Source of the DNA: Microbacterium pumilum | Lineage (GTDB): Bacteria > Actinomycetota > Actinomycetes > Actinomycetales > Microbacteriaceae | DNA length: 64,000 nt | Assembly (NCBI RefSeq): GCF_039530225.1 | Contig: NZ_BAAAOH010000001.1 | Coordinates: 3,038,001 to 3,102,000, forward strand | Direction: 5' to 3' | Shown: piece after piece, positions 28,359-37,230 of the stretch | How the letters are laid out: each line of letters begins with the position of its first letter | Numbering within the stretch: position 1 is the first letter of the stretch | Program-made: the position numbers and the translations under genes | The notes under the pieces: model-generated | The model's database searches: none | What the model was told of the DNA's origin: nothing | Seen by the model: only the letters and a program-made list of their open reading frames with translations

Positions 28359-30190
28359 TGGATCACCTTCGCGTTGAGGATGTCGGAGGAATAGCCGAGA
28401 AGGCGGATCTTCTCGTTCGACCCCTGGGCCGGGACGTAGAAGAACACCTGGTCGGTGAACGTCGTCGAGAAGCCGGTGGACGACTGATCCGCGCCGGCGA
28501 GGGTCTTCACCGTCGGATTGCTCTCGAGCTTGATCACGGCATCCTCGTTGGTCGGCTTGACCGTGTCGGTCTCGTCGATGTTCACAGCGACGATAGCGCC
28601 ACTTTCGAGAGTGGCGAGCGCGAACGCGTCCTGCGAGCCCACGGCGGAAGAAAAGGTGAGGCTGCCGGTCTGCGACGCCGTCTTGTTGAACTCGTCCAAG
28701 CGACGTTGGCGGTCGGTGGCGATGCCCTCGCGCAGGTGATCGCCCTCGGCCTCGAACATGTCGAAGTACTCGCTCTTGTCGCCCTCGTTGATGACGTCGG
28801 CATACGCGGTCGCGAGCTGGTCGGGCGCCATGATCAGGAACGGCGAGTCAGGCTGTACCTGAGGTGCACCGATGTACCACGGCGCGAGGTCGGGCATCTC
28901 GGTCGATGCCTCGAGGCTCGCCTGATAGGTGAGCTTGTACGGCGACCACGCGTCTTCCTGCGTGAGCACCATGATGCTCGACGTCTTGGTCGCCTTGTCG
29001 TCCACCACTGCCATCATGGAGCGCGGCCAGCCGTCGTACGCCTGCGGCAGGACGATCTCGAGCGGCTTGGTCAGGATCGCTGCCGGCGCCTTGTAGTCGG
29101 CGATCGATTCGCGCAGCGCGTAGTTGGTCGCTCGGGTGGCGAGCACGGTGCCATCCATGCGTGTCGCCGCGAGGGACTTGTCGCGCTCCTTGTCGGCATC
29201 CGCGGCGGTCGCCGCGACGCGGGCGATGATGCGCTCCGCCTGCGCCTTCGTGACGGCGGGCGCCTGCTGGCCCTCGGGTGCGACAACGGTGGCGGTGGGA
29301 CTCGGTGTCGGCGTCTGACCCAGCTGGGGCCAGGAGTCCGCCGAGCAGCCGCTGAACAGGAGTGCTGAGACCGCGACGACGGGCACAATCGCGAAGGCCC
29401 GGCGGCCGGTCGACACCGCGCGGCGGGTCGAGGGACTGGCGCTGATGACGCCCTTGTCCTCACCCTCCACCGCGAGATCGATCGGCTCGGTGACGGGCAA
29501 GGGGAGGCCCTTGCGGCGCGGGCCGCGCGAGCGACGGGCATGCCGGATCCCCAGGATGTAGAGCAGGACGCCGATGGCCATGAGGATCCCACCGCCCACG
29601 ATGAGCGGACCCGCCCAGGGCGTGGCGTTCGCGATGGGCCATGAGACCGTGACGTCGGTCGGCGCCGCTTCGACGCCGTCGGTCGCCACCAGGATGCTCA
29701 TCTCTTCAGGAAGCTGGAGCGGGGCGATCAGGATGTCGGTCTGCTGGAACTCATCGAGCCAGAGGTCGGAGCCGACCGGACTGTGAGCCGCCAGCTGCTT
29801 GTCGGTAGGCCCGGCGGCCGGCTCGTCCGCGGCGTCGCCCGACTCGGCGTCGCCCTCGTCAGCCGGCACGGGTACGACATTCGTCGTGACGATAGCCCCG
29901 GCTTCGTCTAGCGTGACCTCGTTGTAGGGGACGTCGGACAGCCACGCCTGGAGGTCGGCGGCGCGGCCGTAGGCGGCGAAGATGTCGCCGTCGGCCTGCG
30001 CGCGGAGCGTCTGGGAGCCCGGAAGCTGGTTGAGGACCGCCCCGTCGATGAGCAGGTAGGGGGCGTCCTGCTCAGCCGAGATGGAAACCGTTTCGGTCTT
30101 GGGTCCCTGGAAGATCGTTCGCTGCGCGATTCCCGCCACGATCATCACTGCGGCGAGCACGAATGCCGCCACGGCCCACACGAAACGCAC
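28355..30190 (-). CDS. Unknown protein with three membrane segments and an internal lipobox-like sequence (611 aa)
   Basis: An N-terminal anchor (residues 1-25) leads to an exported domain rich in Asp/Glu/Ala, then a second segment at about 197-213 (GGGILMAIGVLLYILGI), a basic cytoplasmic linker, and a third segment near 265-280 that ends SALLFSGCSADSW, exactly like a lipoprotein signal peptide with lipobox. An exported region of ~330 residues follows. It looks like a membrane protein fused to a former lipoprotein, or one protein with unusual topology. I recognise no catalytic motif. GTG start at 30190 with GAGAGG upstream; coupled to the YbbN-like gene. Confidence 0.8.
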   Translation of the reverse strand: MRFVWAVAAFVLAAVMIVAGIAQRTIFQGPKTETVSISAEQDAPYLLIDGAVLNQLPGSQTLRAQADGDIFAAYGRAADLQAWLSDVPYNEVTLDEAGAIVTTNVVPVPADEGDAESGDAADEPAAGPTDKQLAAHSPVGSDLWLDEFQQTDILIAPLQLPEEMSILVATDGVEAAPTDVTVSWPIANATPWAGPLIVGGGILMAIGVLLYILGIRHARRSRGPRRKGLPLPVTEPIDLAVEGEDKGVISASPSTRRAVSTGRRAFAIVPVVAVSALLFSGCSADSWPQLGQTPTPSPTATVVAPEGQQAPAVTKAQAERIIARVAATAADADKERDKSLAATRMDGTVLATRATNYALRESIADYKAPAAILTKPLEIVLPQAYDGWPRSMMAVVDDKATKTSSIMVLTQEDAWSPYKLTYQASLEASTEMPDLAPWYIGAPQVQPDSPFLIMAPDQLATAYADVINEGDKSEYFDMFEAEGDHLREGIATDRQRRLDEFNKTASQTGSLTFSSAVGSQDAFALATLESGAIVAVNIDETDTVKPTNEDAVIKLESNPTVKTLAGADQSSTGFSTTFTDQVFFYVPAQGSNEKIRLLGYSSDILNAKVIQ

Positions 30191-30369
30191 GAATCACACC
30201 TCTCCCGAACCCGCTGGAGTACAGGGCGGATCCTCTACTTGACATTTCAGCCTAGCGAAAGTGACCTGAGAGGGGCCCGGGAGGGGTCATTCCGGCCGCT
30301 GGGCGTCACCAGTGCGTATCCTGACGGAACAGCAAAGCGGCCGACGCGCCGAGAGAGGCGGCATCCTCC

Positions 30370-31419
30370 ATGAAGGTGCACAACCCCTTCCGGGTCGCGT
30401 TCGTTGCGACCCTCGGCGTGGGTCTCGGCCTGCTCTTCATCGGCAGCATCCAGACGCTGTCGACGATTCTGCTCTACGTCGGAACTGCGCTGTTCCTCTC
30501 GCTCGGCCTGGACCCGATCGTGGCGTGGCTCGAGCGACGCAAGATGAAGCGCTGGCTCGCCGTCCTCATCACGATCCTCGGGGTGCTGGCGGTGTTCGCG
30601 GGAATCATCTTGATCATCGTCCCGGTGCTCGCCGACCAGGTGTCGCAGCTGGTCGACGAGGTCACGAAGCTGCTGAACCGCCCGACTTTCTGGGACGACG
30701 TCGAGACCTGGGTGCACGACGCATTCCCGAACCTCGATCTCGCAGCCGTCATCGCCCAGGTGCAGGATTGGGCCCTCGAAAATGCCGGCTCCATCACGGG
30801 AGGTGTGATCGGAGCAGGCGTCGCCCTGTTCGCCGGCCTCGGCGGAGCGTTCATCGTGCTGATCCTCACGATCTACTTCACGGCATCCACTCCGAGTCTC
30901 AAGCGGGCGGTCTACCAGCTGGCACCGGCATCCAAGCGGGAGAGGTTCATCGATCTCGGCGAGCAGATCACGGACTCCGTCGGCTATTACGTCATGGGCC
31001 AGGTGTCGCTCGGCGTCATCAATGGGGTGCTGAGCTTCATCTTCCTGACGATCATCCAGGCACCCTTCCCTGCTGTGCTCGCGGTCATCGCCTTCTTCTT
31101 CTCGCTGATCCCGCTCGTCGGCACCCTCACAGGCTCGACGATCATCGTGCTGATCTGCTTCATCCCAGGTCTCGGTTCCGTGCCCAACGGTCTCTGGGCG
31201 GCGGGGTACTACCTGGTCTATATGCAGATCGAGGCCTACATCCTGTCGCCGCGCATCATGAATCGGGCGGTATCCGTTCCCGGCGCCGTCGTCGTCATCG
31301 CCGCGCTGGCCGGCGGGGCGCTCCTGGGACTGCTCGGTGCGCTGATCGCGATCCCCGTGGCGGCGAGCATCCTGATCATCTACCGTCAGGTGGTCATCCC
31401 CCGTCAGAACGAGCGCTGA
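30370..31419 (+). CDS. AI-2E family (PerM/TqsA-type) transporter
   Basis: A 349-residue polytopic protein with about seven to eight hydrophobic segments and the family core: FRVAFVATLGVGLGLLFIG at the N terminus, ALFLSLGLDPIVAWLERR, the long soluble region 90-160, then GYYVMGQVSLGVINGVLSF and FFFSLIPLVGTLTGS near 235-255. The family includes the AI-2 exporter TqsA and Na+/H+ antiporters, so substrate cannot be assigned. It is monocistronic. Its stop is 4 nt from the convergent hydrolase gene. Confidence 0.88.
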   Translation: MKVHNPFRVAFVATLGVGLGLLFIGSIQTLSTILLYVGTALFLSLGLDPIVAWLERRKMKRWLAVLITILGVLAVFAGIILIIVPVLADQVSQLVDEVTKLLNRPTFWDDVETWVHDAFPNLDLAAVIAQVQDWALENAGSITGGVIGAGVALFAGLGGAFIVLILTIYFTASTPSLKRAVYQLAPASKRERFIDLGEQITDSVGYYVMGQVSLGVINGVLSFIFLTIIQAPFPAVLAVIAFFFSLIPLVGTLTGSTIIVLICFIPGLGSVPNGLWAAGYYLVYMQIEAYILSPRIMNRAVSVPGAVVVIAALAGGALLGLLGALIAIPVAASILIIYRQVVIPRQNER

Positions 31420-31423
31420 CGCT

Positions 31424-32146
31424 CTACTCCCCCAGCGGCCCGTCCCACTCCTCGGGCAGCGGGAGCGCATCCGGATTCACCGCGGCCACGATCTCGGTCA
31501 GCACGCGTCTGGTCTGGGTCTCGCCCACCCAGAGATGCTTGCCGCCCGCCACCGGGATGAGCACGGCGTCCGGCAGACTCGCGAAGCGCTCCGCCGCGGC
31601 ATCCGGTCTGAGGTAGTCGTCGAACTCGGGAACCAGGACGATCACTCGACGGTGGTCGTCGGCCCACGCCGCCACATCCGCATCGGTCGCGCGGTGGAGC
31701 GGTGGTGAGAGCAGGATGGCGCCCTCGACGTCGTGGTCGCGGCCGTACTTGAGCGCGAGTTCGGTGCCGAACGACCAGCCGACGAGCCATGGATGCGGGA
31801 GCCCTCGTTCGCGCACGAGGTCCATCGCGGCTGCGACGTCGAATGCTTCAGCCCGCCCGCCGTCGAAAGCTCCGTCGCTCGTCCCGCGCGAAGACGACGT
31901 GCCGCGGGTGTTGAAGCGCAGCACCGCGAGGTCTGCGAGTGCGGGGAGCCGTGCCGCGGCCTTGCGGATGATGTGCGAGTCCATGAATCCGCCCGCCGTG
32001 GGAAGCGGATGCAGCGTCACGAGCGTTGCGACCGGGTCTCGCTCGGCGGGCAGTGCGAGCTCTCCGACCAGGGTGAGCCCGTCGATCGTCTCCAGTTCGA
32101 TGTCTTCCCGGCGCGCGGGAAGAAGCAGAGGTCCGCGGATCTCCAT
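31424..32146 (-). CDS. Alpha/beta hydrolase
   Basis: A 240-residue serine hydrolase. The nucleophile elbow GWSFGTE is near residue 125, the acid is probably in VPEFDDYLRP near 180, and the His is in VAGGKHLWVGET near 210. The opening ELETIDGLTLVGELALP and HPLPTAGGFMDSHI with RFNTRGTSSSRG resemble the small cytoplasmic dienelactone-hydrolase-like family that includes YfhR/YsgA-type proteins; the substrate is unknown. The ATG at 32146 is one nucleotide after the stop of the zinc-ribbon gene, so I trim the longer frame. No signal peptide. Confidence 0.87.
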   Translation of the reverse strand: MEIRGPLLLPARREDIELETIDGLTLVGELALPAERDPVATLVTLHPLPTAGGFMDSHIIRKAAARLPALADLAVLRFNTRGTSSSRGTSDGAFDGGRAEAFDVAAAMDLVRERGLPHPWLVGWSFGTELALKYGRDHDVEGAILLSPPLHRATDADVAAWADDHRRVIVLVPEFDDYLRPDAAAERFASLPDAVLIPVAGGKHLWVGETQTRRVLTEIVAAVNPDALPLPEEWDGPLGE

Positions 32147-32147
32147 G

Positions 32148-32432
32148 TCAGCCGATCCTCCAGCAGTGGGAATGCCAATGGCGCCGCGAGGCGAGGTCAG
32201 CCTCGTCGCCGAGGACTCCGTCAGCGCGCCAGGCGACCAGGTGGGCCGTGCCCGCGTCGACTGTGCGGCCGCAGCCCGGACACGTATAGGTCTTGGTCGC
32301 CTGTACCGCCGACACGGGCTGCACGGTCCACTGGACACCGCGCCGTACCTCGGTGCGCTTCCAGCCTGCAAGCAGACGCTCGAACGGTTCATCGCCTGTC
32401 GGGTCCGAGCGACGGCGGTTCGACCGCGGCAT
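32148..32432 (-). CDS. Small zinc-ribbon protein (94 aa)
   Basis: A 94-residue basic protein: MPRSNRRRSDPTGDEPF, then WTVQPVSAVQATKTYTCPGCGRTVDAGTAH and the end RRHWHSHCWRIG. The CPGC pair with the late His/Cys cluster HWHSHC suggests one bound zinc. Homologues in Actinobacteria are usually labelled ATP/GTP-binding protein without visible motifs; I see no P-loop. It overlaps or abuts its neighbours (start 5 nt after the transglycosylase-like stop, stop 1 nt before the hydrolase), so the three form an operon. Confidence 0.82.
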   Translation of the reverse strand: MPRSNRRRSDPTGDEPFERLLAGWKRTEVRRGVQWTVQPVSAVQATKTYTCPGCGRTVDAGTAHLVAWRADGVLGDEADLASRRHWHSHCWRIG

Positions 32433-32437
32433 GGTCG

Positions 32438-33184
32438 TCAGTACCAGCCCGCGCTCTGCGAGTGGCCCCACGCGCCGCACGGCGACCCATAGCGGCCGCC
32501 GATGTAGTTCAGGCCCCAGGTGATCTGCGTGGCAGGATTGGTCTCCCAGTCGGCGCCGACGCTGCCCATCTTGTTGCCCGGGAGAGCCTGCGGGATGCCG
32601 TAGGCACCGCTTCCGGCGTTGTAGGCGTTGACGCGCCAGCCGGACTCTTTGTTCCACAGCGCCACGAGACATCCGAACTCGGCATCGTTCCATCCGCGCG
32701 CCAGGACCATCGGATACGCGATCGCCTGCGCGGACCCGGGATCGGGCGCCACGAACGGCGGCGACCAGCCCGAAGAAGAGCTGGAGGACGAACTGGCCGT
32801 GGTGGTCACGACGACCGGCTTGGGCTTGGGCTTGGGCTTCACGTAGACGGTGTATCCGCCGCGGTCGAGGGGTGCGACCTCGGAAGAGGCGGCCGCAGGA
32901 ACCGTGTGGGACTGGATGTCGGCGAGCGAGCTGGCATACAGCGACACCGGGGCGACGACCTCGGCGTTCGCCTGCGAGATCGCGACGCCGGTCGGGCCGA
33001 CATACGCGACTACGAAGCCGACGGCCGCGAAGGCCGCGAACACGCCGAGCACACCGCGTCGCCGGGACCATCTGGGCATGGTCGTGCTCGCGCCACGAGG
33101 CGCCGAAACCGGTGCCGCCTCGCGGGTGACGACATCCCGGCGGATTGAGCGGCGTGTGGGGGTCAGCTCGTTTCCGGAAGTCAC
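32438..33184 (-). CDS. Secreted lytic-transglycosylase-like protein
   Basis: A 248-residue exported protein: cytoplasmic basic N terminus, one membrane segment near 45-65, a Pro/Lys linker with KPKPKPKP and poly-Ser (about 125-140), then a transglycosylase-like domain in the last ~100 residues. The catalytic Glu is in LVALWNKESGWRVNAYN, followed by GAYGIPQALPGNKM and the end CGAWGHSQSAGWY. This is the compact actinobacterial SLT-like fold that cleaves peptidoglycan; activity is inferred. A TAGACT hexamer lies 9 nt before the GTG start, so transcription starts at or just before it. Confidence 0.87.
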   Translation of the reverse strand: MTSGNELTPTRRSIRRDVVTREAAPVSAPRGASTTMPRWSRRRGVLGVFAAFAAVGFVVAYVGPTGVAISQANAEVVAPVSLYASSLADIQSHTVPAAASSEVAPLDRGGYTVYVKPKPKPKPVVVTTTASSSSSSSSGWSPPFVAPDPGSAQAIAYPMVLARGWNDAEFGCLVALWNKESGWRVNAYNAGSGAYGIPQALPGNKMGSVGADWETNPATQITWGLNYIGGRYGSPCGAWGHSQSAGWY

Positions 33185-33240
33185 AGTTCCCCGAGTCTAG
33201 CGAGAGCTCACGGGGCACGCCATCCGAGCCCGCGCGGGCG

Positions 33241-33801
33241 TCACGAGACGGCGAGCATCACGTCCACGACGGCGTCGAGGACGGCATCCACCTGCGCTTC
33301 GCGATATCCGCCGCGCTGCATCCGGAACGCCACCGAGCGCACCTGCTCGACTGTGACCGAGTCGCCGGTCTCGAGATAGCGCGCGATCTTGTCTGACACG
33401 AGATCCACCTCGTCGACCCGGTAGCCGTAGCGGAGGATGCTCACGCGATCGAACCTTTCGCGCTTGGGCCGGGCGAGGCGATCGAGCACGGTCTGCGCGG
33501 TGTCGCGCGTGCGTCCCACCCATGCGCCGGCGCCGACCGTCGTGAGCACCTCGGCGCGTTCCCGTGCGGCGAACGCGTCTTCGATGCGGCCGAGCGCGGC
33601 ATCCACAGGGGCGATCTCATAGCCGTGCCGAGCGAGCGCGAACGAGACCTGGCGCACGTCGGCTGCGGTGAGGTGCTCACCGCCGTCTTCGAATGCCGCT
33701 CGTGCGCGGGCCAGGAACGCATCGACAGCGTGCTTCTCATAGCCCTTCTCGCGGCCCCGGGCTTCGGGAAACGCCGCCGTCGGCGCAGTGTCGGTCGTCA
33801 T
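33241..33801 (-). CDS. DivIVA-domain repeat protein
   Basis: A 186-residue soluble protein with four short repeats of the form (R/K)xGYxxxxVDxxL: GYEKHAVDAFLARA, GYEIAPVDAALGRI, GYRVDEVDLVSDKI and GYREAQVDAVLDAV. This is the minimal GY...VD element seen at the N terminus of DivIVA, here tandemly repeated without the long coiled coil. Known families with this layout are called DivIVA domain repeat proteins; the role is not established, but DivIVA itself marks poles and septa. The ATG overlaps the cdsA stop by 4 nt, linking it to phospholipid synthesis. Confidence 0.85.
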   Translation of the reverse strand: MTTDTAPTAAFPEARGREKGYEKHAVDAFLARARAAFEDGGEHLTAADVRQVSFALARHGYEIAPVDAALGRIEDAFAARERAEVLTTVGAGAWVGRTRDTAQTVLDRLARPKRERFDRVSILRYGYRVDEVDLVSDKIARYLETGDSVTVEQVRSVAFRMQRGGYREAQVDAVLDAVVDVMLAVS

Positions 33802-34850
33802 GATGCCACCAGGGGGGTGAAGAGGTAGAACAGGGCAAGCGCAGCGGTGCCCGATGGGAGGAGCGAGTCCAGTCGATCGAGGACGCCGCCGTGGCCGGGC
33901 AGCCACGAACTCATGTCCTTGATGCCGATGTCGCGTTTGATCATGGACTCGGCCAGGTCTCCGACGGTCGCCGTCGCGACGATCACGACGCCGAACACGA
34001 CGCCCATCCACCAGTCGAGACCCAGCATGAACAGCGCGAGCAGCACACCGGCGATCAGAGCTGCCAGGACAGCGCCGGCGAACCCCTCCCACGTCTTCTT
34101 CGGGCTGATCCGGGGTGCCATCGGGTGCCGGCCGAACGAGAGTCCGGCGGCGTACGCGCCCGTGTCCGAGACGACGCAGAGGATGATGAACGCCAGCACC
34201 CACCACTCGCCGCCCTCCTGGCGAAGCAGTACGACCGACATGCTGGCGAAGAAGGCGAGGTAGAGCGGCAGGAATCCGGCGATGAGGACATCGCTGAGGA
34301 CATCGCCGTACGTGCGGCCATCCTTTGCCGCCATCTGCGCGACCATGCGCCACACGGCGACCACCGCGATGGCGACGAACAGCGCCACCCAGTGCAGCCA
34401 CAGGTCGAGGAATGACGCCGTGAGCACGAGCACGACCGCGACGAAGAGCTGCGGGATGAGGTCGACGCGGCGGCCGGCGGCGATCAGCACGCGCGAGAGC
34501 TCGAACGTTCCGAGCACCGCGGCCGCCAGCGCGTAGACGACGAAGATCCACTTCACGAAGATGAGCGACGCGACCAGCAGGATGCCGATGGCGAGGCCGA
34601 TGAGGGTGGCGAGGATGAGATCGCGGCCGGTGCGTTCTTTGATGCGCTCGTTCGCCTCTTCGAACTCGGCGCGGGCGTGCGCGACTTGGCTCTCCAACTC
34701 ACTGCGAGCAGCGCGCACGTGGGCTTGGAAGGCCGGACCCGAGTCGGTGGGCACGGGTTCGGGCCGACGTGTGTCGGCCGCCTCACGCCTCGTCAGCGGA
34801 ACGGCGGGCGGCACCTCGCCGCTTGCAGCATCGCCGGATGAATCGGTCAC
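33798..34850 (-). CDS. cdsA: Phosphatidate cytidylyltransferase
   Basis: CdsA makes CDP-diacylglycerol, the precursor of phosphatidylglycerol, cardiolipin and phosphatidylinositol. The 350-residue membrane protein has a soluble N terminus of ~85 residues with a coiled-coil-like stretch (ARSELESQVAHARAEFEEANERIKER), about eight membrane segments, and the C-terminal signature ESMIKRDIGIKDMSSWLPGHGGVLDRLDSLL with its conserved Asp residues. It is the last-but-one gene of the frr-cdsA-divIVA-like group, 9 nt after frr. Confidence 0.96.
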   Translation of the reverse strand: MTDSSGDAASGEVPPAVPLTRREAADTRRPEPVPTDSGPAFQAHVRAARSELESQVAHARAEFEEANERIKERTGRDLILATLIGLAIGILLVASLIFVKWIFVVYALAAAVLGTFELSRVLIAAGRRVDLIPQLFVAVVLVLTASFLDLWLHWVALFVAIAVVAVWRMVAQMAAKDGRTYGDVLSDVLIAGFLPLYLAFFASMSVVLLRQEGGEWWVLAFIILCVVSDTGAYAAGLSFGRHPMAPRISPKKTWEGFAGAVLAALIAGVLLALFMLGLDWWMGVVFGVVIVATATVGDLAESMIKRDIGIKDMSSWLPGHGGVLDRLDSLLPSGTAALALFYLFTPLVAS

Positions 34851-34859
34851 ACCTGGACC

Positions 34860-35414
34860 TCAGACCTCGAGCAGTTCGGCCTCTTTGCGCTTGAGCGCCT
34901 CGTCGATCGCGTCGACGTGTGCGCGCGTGAGCGCATCGAGCTCTTTCTCGGCACGGCCGAGCTCGTCTTCGCCGACATCGCTCTTGAGCGCGTCGAGATC
35001 GTCCTTGGACTTGCGACGGATGCCGCGGACGTGCACCTTGGCATCCTCGCCCTTGCCGCGAACGAGCTTCACGTACTCGCGACGTCGCTCCTCGGTCAGC
35101 TCCGGAAGCGATATCCGGATGATGTTGCCGTCGTTCGTCGGATTCGCGCCGAGGTTCGGACTGTCGCGGATCGCCTGCTCGATCGCCTTGAGGGCGGACT
35201 TGTCGTACGGGGTCACAAGCACGGTTCGCGCCTCGGGGCTGTTCACCGAAGCGAGCTGCGCGAGCGGGGTAGGGCTGCCGTAGTAGTCGACGAGGATCTT
35301 CTGGAAGAGCTGCGGGTTGGCCCGGCCGGTGCGGACGGTCGCGAAGTCCTCCTTCGCAGCCTCGACGGCGCGGTCCATGCGCGCTCCGGCATCGGCCAAG
35401 ACATCCGCGATCAC
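34860..35414 (-). CDS. frr: Ribosome recycling factor
   Basis: Frr splits post-termination ribosomes with EF-G. The 184-residue protein matches the family from [21 protein letters not shown] to [10 protein letters not shown], with [30 protein letters not shown] in between. I chose the GTG at 35414 because AAGGAG lies 5 nt before it and the length is then the usual one; the upstream ATG at 35429 would place the Shine-Dalgarno sequence inside the gene. It lies in the usual order tsf-pyrH-frr-cdsA. Confidence 0.96.
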   Translation of the reverse strand: MIADVLADAGARMDRAVEAAKEDFATVRTGRANPQLFQKILVDYYGSPTPLAQLASVNSPEARTVLVTPYDKSALKAIEQAIRDSPNLGANPTNDGNIIRISLPELTEERRREYVKLVRGKGEDAKVHVRGIRRKSKDDLDALKSDVGEDELGRAEKELDALTRAHVDAIDEALKRKEAELLEV

Positions 35415-35479
35415 TGTGACTCCTTGCATTGATGGGGCGCGGCCAGTCTAGTTGAGCCGTGCCCCTCGACCGGGCTGAT

Positions 35480-36199
35480 CTAGGTGGTGACGAGGGTGCC
35501 GATCTCGTCGCCGAGCAGGGCTCGCGTGACGTTGCCGGCCGGCTCCATGCCGAACACCCGCATGTCCATCCGGTTGTCCATGCACAGGCTGAAGGCGGTC
35601 GAGTCGACGACCTTCAGTCCGCGCTGGAGGGCGTCGATGTAGGTGATCCGGTCGATGCGAGTGGCGGAGGCATCCTTCTTGGGGTCTGCCGTGTACACGC
35701 CGTCGACGCCGTTTTTCGCCACGAGCACCTCTTGGGCTCCGATCTCGAGCGCACGCTGTGCGGCCACAGTGTCGGTCGAGAAGTACGGCAAGCCGGCTCC
35801 GGCGCCGAAGATCACGACGCGGCCCTTCTCCATGTGGCGCTCCGCTCGGCGCGGGATGTACGGTTCCGCGACCTGGGTCATCGAGATGGCCGACTGGACG
35901 CGCGTCGCGGCCCCGGCCTGCTCGAGGAAGTCCTGCAGCGCGAGGGCGTTCATCACGGTTCCGAGCATGCCCATGTAGTCGGCGCGACCACGGTCCATGC
36001 CTCGCTGGCTCAGCTCCGCCCCGCGGAAGAAGTTGCCCCCTCCGACGACCACGGCGATCTCGACGGTTCCGACGGCTTCGGCGATCTCTCGGGCCATCTG
36101 GCTCACGACGTCGGGGTTGACGCCGAGCTGGCCACCGCCGAACGCCTCGCCCGACAATTTCAAGAGGACGCGGCGGCGCCCGGTGGTCTCATTGATCAC
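35480..36199 (-). CDS. pyrH: UMP kinase
   Basis: PyrH phosphorylates UMP to UDP; it is a hexameric amino acid kinase-family enzyme, activated by GTP in many bacteria. 239 residues with [12 protein letters not shown] at the N terminus, [14 protein letters not shown] near 55, [21 protein letters not shown] near 95, and the ATP-binding [18 protein letters not shown] near 160. The GTG at 36199 has GAGAGG upstream. Between it and tsf lies the tsf terminator, so pyrH-frr-cdsA have a separate promoter. Confidence 0.97.
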   Translation of the reverse strand: MINETTGRRRVLLKLSGEAFGGGQLGVNPDVVSQMAREIAEAVGTVEIAVVVGGGNFFRGAELSQRGMDRGRADYMGMLGTVMNALALQDFLEQAGAATRVQSAISMTQVAEPYIPRRAERHMEKGRVVIFGAGAGLPYFSTDTVAAQRALEIGAQEVLVAKNGVDGVYTADPKKDASATRIDRITYIDALQRGLKVVDSTAFSLCMDNRMDMRVFGMEPAGNVTRALLGDEIGTLVTT

Positions 36200-36241
36200 G
36201 GTGATCCTCTCTCACTTCCGACAACCTATCGAAGGGCATGA

Positions 36242-36273
36242 GAAAAGCCCGCACCGGGGATCCGATGCGGGCT
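36242..36273 (-). terminator. Terminator of rpsB-tsf
   Basis: Stem AGCCCGCA (36246-36253) with TGCGGGCT (36266-36273) and a 12-nt loop. On the minus strand it is followed by TTTTCT, so this is a standard intrinsic terminator just after tsf. Confidence 0.85.
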
Positions 36274-36285
36274 TCTCACGATGAG

Positions 36286-37113
36286 TTACGCGCCGACCTT
36301 GAAGCGGGCGAAGCCCGTGAGGGTCAGCCCGGCATCCTGGGCGACCTTCGCGACGGACAGCTTGTTGTCCTTCGCGTAGTCCTGGTCGAGCAGGGCGACC
36401 TGCTTGAAGAACGCGTTGACGCGTCCTTCGACGATCTTCGGCAGGGCGGCCTCGGGCTTGCCCTCCTGACGCGAGATCTCGGTGACGATCTCCCGCTCCT
36501 TCTCGACGTCGGCCGCGGGGACCTCATCGCGGCTCAGGTACGAGGGGTTGGCGAACGAGATGTGCTGCGCGAGGCTGCGTGCGGTCTCTGCGTCATCACC
36601 CGTGTAGGCGAGGACGACCCCGACCTGCGGGGGCAGGTCTTTGCTGGTCTTGTGCAGGTAGACCTCGAACTTGTCGCCGGTCAGCGTGCGCACGCGGCGC
36701 AGCTCGACCTTCTCGCCGATGATGGCGGCCTCGTCGTCGATGAGCTGCGCGACGGTCTGCGTGCCTTCGGGGGCGGCGAGGGCGTCCTCGACGGAGTCCG
36801 CGGCGACGGCGGCTGCGGCATCCGCGACCTTGTCGGCCAGCGCGATGAAGCGGTCGTTCTTTGCGACGAAGTCGGTCTCGCATGCCAGTTCGATGAGCGT
36901 GACCTTGCCGGCCTGCTCGCGTGCCGCGACGAGGCCCTCGCTGGTGGAACGGTCAGCGCGCTTGGCGTTGCCCTTCGCACCCTTGAGGCGCAGGATCTCG
37001 ACGGCTTTCTCGACGTCGCCGTCGGCCTCTTCGAGTGCCTTCTTGGTGTCGACCATGCCGGTGCCGAGCTGGTCGCGCAGCGCTTTGATGTCGGCGATCG
37101 TGAAGTTTGCCAT
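36286..37113 (-). CDS. tsf: Elongation factor Ts
   Basis: EF-Ts recharges EF-Tu by nucleotide exchange. The 275-residue protein begins MANFTIADIKALRDQLGTGMVDTKKAL and contains the conserved core LIELACETDFVAKNDRF near residue 75, then the dimerisation domain and the end LTGFARFKVGA. AGGAG lies about 9 nt upstream of ATG 37113. Downstream of rpsB by 117 nt, with a strong hairpin between them. Confidence 0.97.
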   Translation of the reverse strand: MANFTIADIKALRDQLGTGMVDTKKALEEADGDVEKAVEILRLKGAKGNAKRADRSTSEGLVAAREQAGKVTLIELACETDFVAKNDRFIALADKVADAAAAVAADSVEDALAAPEGTQTVAQLIDDEAAIIGEKVELRRVRTLTGDKFEVYLHKTSKDLPPQVGVVLAYTGDDAETARSLAQHISFANPSYLSRDEVPAADVEKEREIVTEISRQEGKPEAALPKIVEGRVNAFFKQVALLDQDYAKDNKLSVAKVAQDAGLTLTGFARFKVGA

Positions 37114-37151
37114 GGGTGGTGGCTCCTTGATTGGTGGTGAGTGCTTGGGAT

Positions 37152-37202
37152 GCCTCGGCGGGACCGCCCGGAGCGCGCGGCTCAGAGCGGTCCCGCCGAG
37201 GC
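37152..37202 (-). terminator. Long hairpin between rpsB and tsf
   Basis: A perfect 16-bp GC-rich stem, 37152-37167 with 37187-37202 (GCCTCGGCGGGACCGC and complement), loop 19 nt. There is no T-run, so it may be an attenuator, an RNA processing site or a T-less actinobacterial terminator that lowers tsf relative to rpsB. Confidence 0.6.
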
Positions 37203-37230
37203 GGAGTTCATTCGGCGGTGCCGAAGGATG

